Positions 57,990 through 64,000 of a stretch of DNA of 64,000 bases are shown here, piece after piece. The stretch comes from Eucalyptus grandis. Lineage: Eukaryota > Streptophyta > Magnoliopsida > Myrtales > Myrtaceae. The DNA lies in the NCBI RefSeq assembly GCF_016545825.1, contig NC_052618.1:35782196-35846195 (forward strand), written 5' to 3'. The notes below the pieces were generated by a model, which was given only the letters and a program-made list of their open reading frames with translations, was not told where the DNA came from and did no database searches. The translations under genes and the position numbers were made by a program. Numbering within the stretch: position 1 is the first letter of the stretch; each line of letters opens with the position of its first letter.

Positions 57990-59415
57990 ATGGAGTCGTC
58001 GTCCATAGTGGAAAGAGCGCTCAAGTCCAGTTTCCGCAGCAAGACGGAGGAGGGCCAATACGTGGCGGTCGAGGACTGCTTGCTCGGTCACGGCGGAGTG
58101 TCCTTGGTTGCCTGCAACGACGATTTCGTCGTCGACGACTGGTTCGACTTCTCGAATGAGGATGGAGAGGTTGAAGAAGAAGGAGGAGGAGGAGGAGGAG
58201 GAGGAGGAGATGAGGAAGACGATGGGGCGGAGGTACCAAAGGACTCCTCTCTCTCTGTTTCTTCGCAAGCGGGCGATGACGATTGCTCCAATCTCAGTTC
58301 CTCTCCTTCGGCCTCCAGCGAGCCTATCTTGACCAGCGAATTGACTGTTCCGGTAACAGATATTTTCTTCGCTTTATTTATCAAAATTACTATTTTTGTA
58401 ATTTCCTTAAGAATTATTTTTTTCTGAAGGTTTTCCTTGTCAGATTTTTTTTTTTTTAGTTTATGCTATGTCGAATGGAAAAATTGCATTCCCGCGGTCG
58501 TGAATTATACTCATGTGAGAATCTCGTGAAATAATTAAGGTGGTATTTCCAAATTAGAGAAAAAAAAAAAAGAAATGATTTTATTAAGTTCCATGCGGTT
58601 CGTAAATGTTTTTTTTTTTTTTTGGGTAATAGCAAAATAATGATTTTATTAGATTTTCTCTTTTGCTAGAATTGATTAATGTCAGTTAATTTTACGTTTT
58701 AGTAATCCGAATATTATATGCTGTTGTGCAGGACGATGATGATATAGCGGAGCTTGAATGGTTGTCTCAATTTGTGGACGATGATTCCCTGCCGGAATTC
58801 CCGACTTGTTACCTCCCGGGAAAGTGGGAACAAGAAAGCAGTGCCAAAAACCGGTCTGAACCAGAACCTAGATCAGTTCTCATAAGACCGCTCTGTTTTC
58901 CTTCACCTGTTCCGGTCAAGACCCGGACCAAACGGACCCGGCACGCGAAGAAGGACCAGCCACCATCCTCCGAGTCATCTTCCACATCATCGTGCTCTTC
59001 GGAGAACTCGTCGAGCTCGTGCCTTTCTTTCACGAGCGTGCTCACGAGCATGGAATTTGTGCGCAGCCAGAGCGAACCGGAGAAGAAGAAGAAGATGAAA
59101 AAGACGAGGGAACCGCCGGTTCAGGACGGCCCGGTTCAGTTCCAGAGGCGTTGCAGCCATTGCCATGTACAGAAGACGCCGCAGTGGCGAGCTGGCCCGT
59201 TGGGCCTGAAGACCCTCTGCAACGCATGTGGGGTCCGGTACAAGTCAGGCCGGCTCTTCCCCGAGTATAGACCGGCTTGTAGCCCGACGTTCTCGGTCGA
59301 AGCTCACTCAAACAGCCACCGGAAAGTGTTGGAGATGAGGAAGAGGAAGGAGATGGCCGGGAATGGAATTGAAGGAGGCAGGTTGAAGTTGAACAGGATG
59401 GTCACCAGTTTTTGA
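57990..59415 (+). CDS. Class A GATA transcription factor (GATA5/GATA12-like), two exons
   Basis: Predicted nuclear protein that binds GATA motifs in promoters. Exon 1 is 57990-58352 (121 codons), intron 58353-58731 (GTAACA to TGCAG, phase 0), exon 2 58732-59415 (227 codons and TGA); 348 residues. The first [14 protein letters not shown], is chosen because the upstream in-frame extension has no ATG. Exon 1 has [20 protein letters not shown] followed by a run of nine Gly and an acidic stretch. Exon 2 opens [20 protein letters not shown], the acidic/EWLS-FV block of plant subfamily I. A basic segment ([12 protein letters not shown]) and a Ser-rich region precede the zinc finger CX2CX18CX2C (Cys262, 265, 284, 287: CSHC...CNAC), whose loop reads [12 protein letters not shown]. 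The basic tail [20 protein letters not shown] is typical. No damage seen. The exact orthologue cannot be named here. Confidence 0.96.
58353..58731 (+). other. Intron of the GATA gene
   Basis: 379 bp, GT-AG, AT-rich with T and A runs (58446-58458, 58559-58572, 58609-58623). It splits the gene between the Ser-rich N-terminal part and the EWLS block. Confidence 0.9.
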
Positions 59416-59935
59416 AGGGTCTGTTAGGTTAGAAGAAGAGGTCATTCGAACGGGGTTTCTCGACCCGGTTTAGTGGGGTTCTTTTCTTTTCTTCTCTTCA
59501 GTATTATACTTTTGTTTTTTTGTTTTTTCTGGAAGTAGCTATTATCTATTATTTGCTTTTAGGGTAGGTTAGATTAGACGGAGTTTAGGACTTTTGATTT
59601 ACTCAGGATATTAAAATGATTATAAGATTTCGATTTGGTTCAAATCAATCTACGAAAAATTGATATTATAATGTTGGAACTTACTTTGCGAAGAAAATTG
59701 AGAAAAAGATACTTGTTAGACAAATTCATTTCTAAATTTTAGCCCAACATAACATTTGTCAATGGAATTTTTCTATCTAGTAGAAGTTTCGTTTGGTGTT
59801 TGGTGATTGGCGCCTGGTAAAGTCAAAGTGTAATTCAGATTACAGTTTCAACCGATATCACAATCTGTTGAAATGTTCAAATGGATTCGGCGGTTTCTTA
59901 TGGTCGTCGAAAACCCAAATCAAAGGTGGTGGTTG

Positions 59936-59987
<52 letters not shown>

Positions 59988-60390
59988 GAAATTGCGTGGT
60001 GCGATCTTGCGATTTGATGGGGTCAACCTTGCCAAACAAAATATCTGAATAATTTTACCTACACTGCTGATGACTCATTGCACGCTTGTCAATGTCATGC
60101 TATGTTACTGCGATTCTACATACGCGCATATGAAGCAATGATAAATGAAATAAAACCCACACAACTTCGCAAACTCGATCAATACTCGCTACATGCTCGA
60201 AATGCAACAATTAAGTTTATTAATATTATTATTATCGATCATTAATTTAGAAGGATAAACTGTTTTTACAAGAATAATATTTCCTCTACTATTATAATTT
60301 ATAACCTAAGAGAATAAATCTTAAAACCCCAATATCATCGCTCTTAACATAGATAATTACTATAGCCTTAAATAATAGGGAAATGGACAA
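59416..60390. other. 3' flank of the GATA gene with (AAT)n microsatellite
   Basis: T-rich 3' untranslated sequence to about 59600, with no unambiguous poly(A) signal. AAT repeats about 15 times at 59939-59983. No other gene recognised. Confidence 0.55.
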
Positions 60391-60392
60391 TA

Positions 60393-60955
60393 ATGCCGTG
60401 TTTAGTAACCATTTTATTTCTCTATTTTTCTATTATATTGAAGAATATAAATCCATTTGATAACGTCGACCAATTATTTTATTCTTCCGGAACAAAGTGA
60501 CTATGGAATAAATTTGAAATGGAAACAAGAAGTGAAAAAAATCTACTTCTTTATTCCTGCAAATAAAGATTGAAACAATTTTTTTTTTTTTTTTTTTTTT
60601 TTTTGTTTTCTTCTTCTTCCTCCTCTAGTTAGGCCTTTGTGATGGCTAGTGGCTGGCCATAGATGAGGTCCAATGACATTGTCGACCTTGAGGGAGACTC
60701 ACTGGCCCTCGGCGAGGCTTGACCTCACCCAGCACAACAGCCACAACAAGGCTCCCTTGAGGCCAATGAGGTCGTTGACTCTTGCCTTTGGCCAATTGCC
60801 AACTATTGCTAGGGCCTGATTAGAGGAGGAAGAAGAAGGAAGGAAAAAAAATGAAAAAAAAAAATGAAAAAAAAAATGAAAAAAATGAAAAAAAATTAGA
60901 AAATTATTAAAAAAAATTCTAAGTCACAAAAAAAATATTAAGATCGTACCAAACA
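60393..60955. mobile_element. Harbinger/Tourist-like MITE, diverged copy
   Basis: GCCGTGTTTAGTAACC at the left and CGTACCAAACACATTC at the right are imperfect inverted ends of the type at 17865 and 21926. CTTCTTCCTCCTCTAG faces TAGAGGAGGAAGAAGAAGG around a GC-rich centre, which gives a foldback. Non-coding. Confidence 0.6.
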
Positions 60956-63625
60956 CATTCTAATGGTCTCTTTATTTTTATCCAATGACATCCCTAAAGG
61001 TTTTTTTTCAACCGATTGAGCCATGAGTCATATAATTCTTTTTTTGATTTGATCAATAGAGAACAAAAAAGACGACGTGATTGTTGGGCTACCATTAAAA
61101 GTTGCCTTGATTATATGGCATCTCAAGTGGCATCTTATGCGATAAGGAGTCATAAAAAAATGAATAAATTGTAAAAATTTCTCAAATGGGATTTAATTTT
61201 GATGATTATCTCTTGTCAAACATACGTGAATCTGTACAGATATACCATACAAAATGAAAAGTCAAACGTCAATGCCCCACTATCCAGCATATCACTTTCA
61301 ATGGCCTAATTGAAATCGTCGTCATCAAGACTCCGTCAACTTGGCATGATAACGAGGGGAGGAAATTGAGTCGCGTTCTCCATCGAGTTGGGCCGATGGT
61401 ACTTTACTTTATTGCCTGCGATGTTCCATAATTGGGATTCGTATTTAACTTATTCGACGAATTATGGGCATACACGTCGGATCACATCGATGTTTATCTC
61501 AAATTCGTGGTTTCAGAAATTAGTCTAGAAGAATGGGAAAATTATCAATTTGCCCCTTAAGTGGGCAAGAGAGGACCACTTCACAAAATTCACCCCCATC
61601 GACTAAGGCCAATTGAATTAAATCGCTTACTACGTCGCTGACTAGACATTAGCACTTGAGGTAATACGTAGCCTCCGTTCGATTTGGACTTGTCTTGGTC
61701 ATTAACAAAGTACGTATTTTTCAAAAGATTTTAAGTGATTTGAGCTGTGGATTTAACAAAATTTAAGTTTGAGTATTTCCAAAGTATGTGTGTGTGTGGT
61801 TGGGGGGTGGGGGAGAGAACCTATTTCCTTTTCAATTATGTTGTTGTAACACATGCCGACATGATGCATTGGAGCATGGGCTTTGACGGGCACGTGTTTA
61901 CATTTTCAGTTAAAAATCCTAAAATTTATCATGAATATGTAATTGAGTTTTAAAACTTGCAAAAAGTACTATTGAGTTCTAAAACTCGTTACGAAAGTGC
62001 AATTGAATCTTAAAATTTGCAAAATGTATAATCAAATCCTAAAACTTATCAAATTGGTTCAATCAATTTCTTCCGTTAACTTTGTCTAATTTGGCTGATG
62101 GAAAATGTTGACATGGCAATGACATGGCTTTTTAAAATTATTTTCAAACAGACTTGGCCTATAAACACATACCTTTCTCGTATGGTAAAAATCACAAATT
62201 GTTGCATATAATTAATAGAACTCGCACTAATTCGTGCAAAAGATCGCGAAATTAATTTTGGACACAATTCCGTGTGTATTGATTAACAATAATTTTATGA
62301 GGTTCGTGCTGGAAGCGAGGACTCGAGATGAATGTTTATCCACTCTGTAACATTTCAGAGTGTGTAGAAGATGTCGGGTGTGCTTCAAAGCTTAAGTTAG
62401 TGTAATCATTTAGCACATTAATTTGTCCACTTTAAAAAGAATAAAGAAATGAAAATTATTCATTTAGTTGCGAGATATATCGTAAACCTGCAATTTATCT
62501 CAAACAATGGATAAAGAAAGATAGTTTTGATTTTCAACTTGACCATTGAAGAAGGTTTGAATGACAATTACATTAAGCGATATGGCACCGGATAGATAAG
62601 TATAATCACATACTCAACAACAAGGATAGAATTAAATTTGCTTAAATGCCTTCTTTTGTAACTTCTCCATTGTATATTCATTTAAATTGATTTTAATATT
62701 TAAATACTTGGATTTGCCCTAATGACCACCATTTCCACATAAGAAGGGGGAAGTGGGGGTTATCCCCACCTTCTCAGGGGTATTGGGTTGGGGAAGACTT
62801 CGCTTCAAGTGTAGATTTTGACTCTCACTCCTGCAAGGAGACATGGCAAAAATTTGAGAATAATCATTAGAGAAGAATTAGAATATGACCGAAAAAAATG
62901 AAAAAATAAAACTGATTTTAATATTCAACATTTCGTGCCACCTTTTGTAAGTTTAGGTGCTTAAAAAGCCACATACACCCAATTGATACAAAAGAAAAAG
63001 TTTGGAAATGTTTTATTGTTTTGGTATTTATGCACAAACATAGGTCAGGAAAATTGTACCACAAGTCCTTAACCTTATGTACAGAATGCAATATAATTAG
63101 AAAGAAATTCTATTGGTTTAATTATGTCTTAAAATTTTATCAAGAAGTGTTGAGTCCTAAAACTTTCAATTGACTCATTAGGTCCTAAACCTTTACTGAA
63201 TGTGTAATTAAGTTCACTTTTTGAATAAGGTTGAGGATATAATTAAATCAGCTGAAAGCTTGAAGAGTCTAACACAAGCCTCATAGAATAACAAATTCAA
63301 CGACATCCTTGTGATCACAAGTGAAAATGGATTGATGCGTGACAAAAGTAAATAACATCTAAGAATGTCAATGCATGCCCAACACAAATAGAAATGCACA
63401 TTCCAGCGTCAAGTGCGATTACCGTGACTAGTATGAAGTGTATAACATAGACGAGTTGAGAGAAAATAAATAACACAATAATGTAGAAAGTGATTGATTT
63501 AACTTTCATCATCGTACAAGTTTTGGCCCCATGCTTTGGGAAAAATAATACACACATATACATACATACATACATACATATATTATTGGGTTATACTTGT
63601 ATTATTGGGTTATACTTTTTGTTAA
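60956..63625. other. AT-rich stretch with short tandem repeats
   Basis: No gene recognised. Five units of about 29-32 bp built on TCCTAAAACTT and AATTGAG run from about 61908 to 62070. An ACAT run is at 63551-63580, and a 21-bp duplication around GTATTATTGGGTTATACTT follows it. Confidence 0.5.
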
Positions 63626-64000
63626 GGTTAATACCATGAAAAAATAAACTAGTACATCTATGACAAACCAAAATTAATTTTTTGTCCATAAAAAACTCTA
63701 TATCGGTACTTACCAAAAAAAAAAAAAACTATACATTGGTACAACTTTGACAAATTTATTTAAGCTAGTACATTTATGATAAATTTACCTTTTATTAGGT
63801 TTTATTAAATTTTACTATCAAATTATTGAATTGGATGACACGTGATAGTTGATTGATATATTTGTTTGGATTTTACTCTCTGTTTGTCACTATTGTATTG
63901 GTTTTTTTTTAATGTTTTTTGTGATATTAATCCAATTTAATTGATGGTATATTTGTCATAAATATATCGGTTTGGAATTTTGGCTGTCGAACAAATTATT
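63626..64000. mobile_element. MITE family N, partial at the window edge
   Basis: GGTTAATACCATGAAAAAAT, then ACTAGTACATCTATGACAAA, matches the left end of 40980-41542. The element runs off the window, so its right end is not seen. Confidence 0.6.

Noticed and set aside
57966..58384. Several open frames on the minus strand and other frames over GATA exon 1
   Set aside because: Shadows of the real exon. They encode only Ser- or Gly-type runs from the GGA/TCC tract.

Overview
This is nuclear DNA from a flowering plant, almost certainly a eudicot. The signs are GT-AG introns, a plant class A GATA factor, decayed plant metabolic genes, and dense plant LTR retrotransposons, L1-type LINEs and MITEs. 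I cannot name the species from sequence alone.

The only gene that looks intact is a two-exon GATA transcription factor on the + strand (57990-59415; 348 residues). Two other cellular genes are present only as decayed copies. One is a squalene synthase pseudogene spanning 1134-10620 on the + strand, in which all 13 exons can still be aligned. It carries stops, frameshifts, a tandemly repeated exon 1 and a solo LTR inside exon 1. The other is the 3' end of a mitochondrial succinyl-CoA ligase alpha-subunit gene (29730-30252, minus strand), cut inside an exon by a chromovirus.

Layout. 1-1080: little, except a possible exon remnant at the left edge. 1134-10620: squalene synthase pseudogene. 11835-17246: degraded Ty3/gypsy element, minus strand, family A. 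17865-21926: Harbinger-type MITE that received a 3.06-kb solo LTR with a perfect 5-bp duplication. 22152-22790: foldback MITE. 26100-28893: hAT transposase pseudogene, minus strand, split by a 962-bp hAT MITE with a perfect 8-bp duplication. 29730-36004: succinyl-CoA ligase remnant plus a full-length Ty3/gypsy chromovirus (LTRs 30253-30817 and 35436-36004). 37152-38178: possible orphan 5' exon, then a hAT-like MITE fragment that may hold a solo LTR. 39650-40200: gene-like but unassigned island. 40447-41542: two MITEs. 42216-49434: nearly full-length L1-type LINE, minus strand, with a 13-bp duplication, hosting a truncated family A element. 49745-50290: tandem repeat of about 154 bp. 50579-54171: MITEs. 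54540-56801: 5'-truncated LINE with a 19-bp duplication. 57712-59415: promoter and GATA gene. 60390-64000: MITEs and AT-rich DNA.

There is no operon-like or multi-gene system. What holds the window together is nested insertion and repair: transposons inside pseudogenes, transposons inside transposons, and sequence-level traces of break repair such as templated filler, microhomology deletions and local triplications. I saw no tRNA, rRNA or CRISPR array and no convincing new biological system. The most unusual signals are the copied filler tracts in the 3' LTR of the 11.8-17.2 kb element and the completeness of the dead squalene synthase locus.
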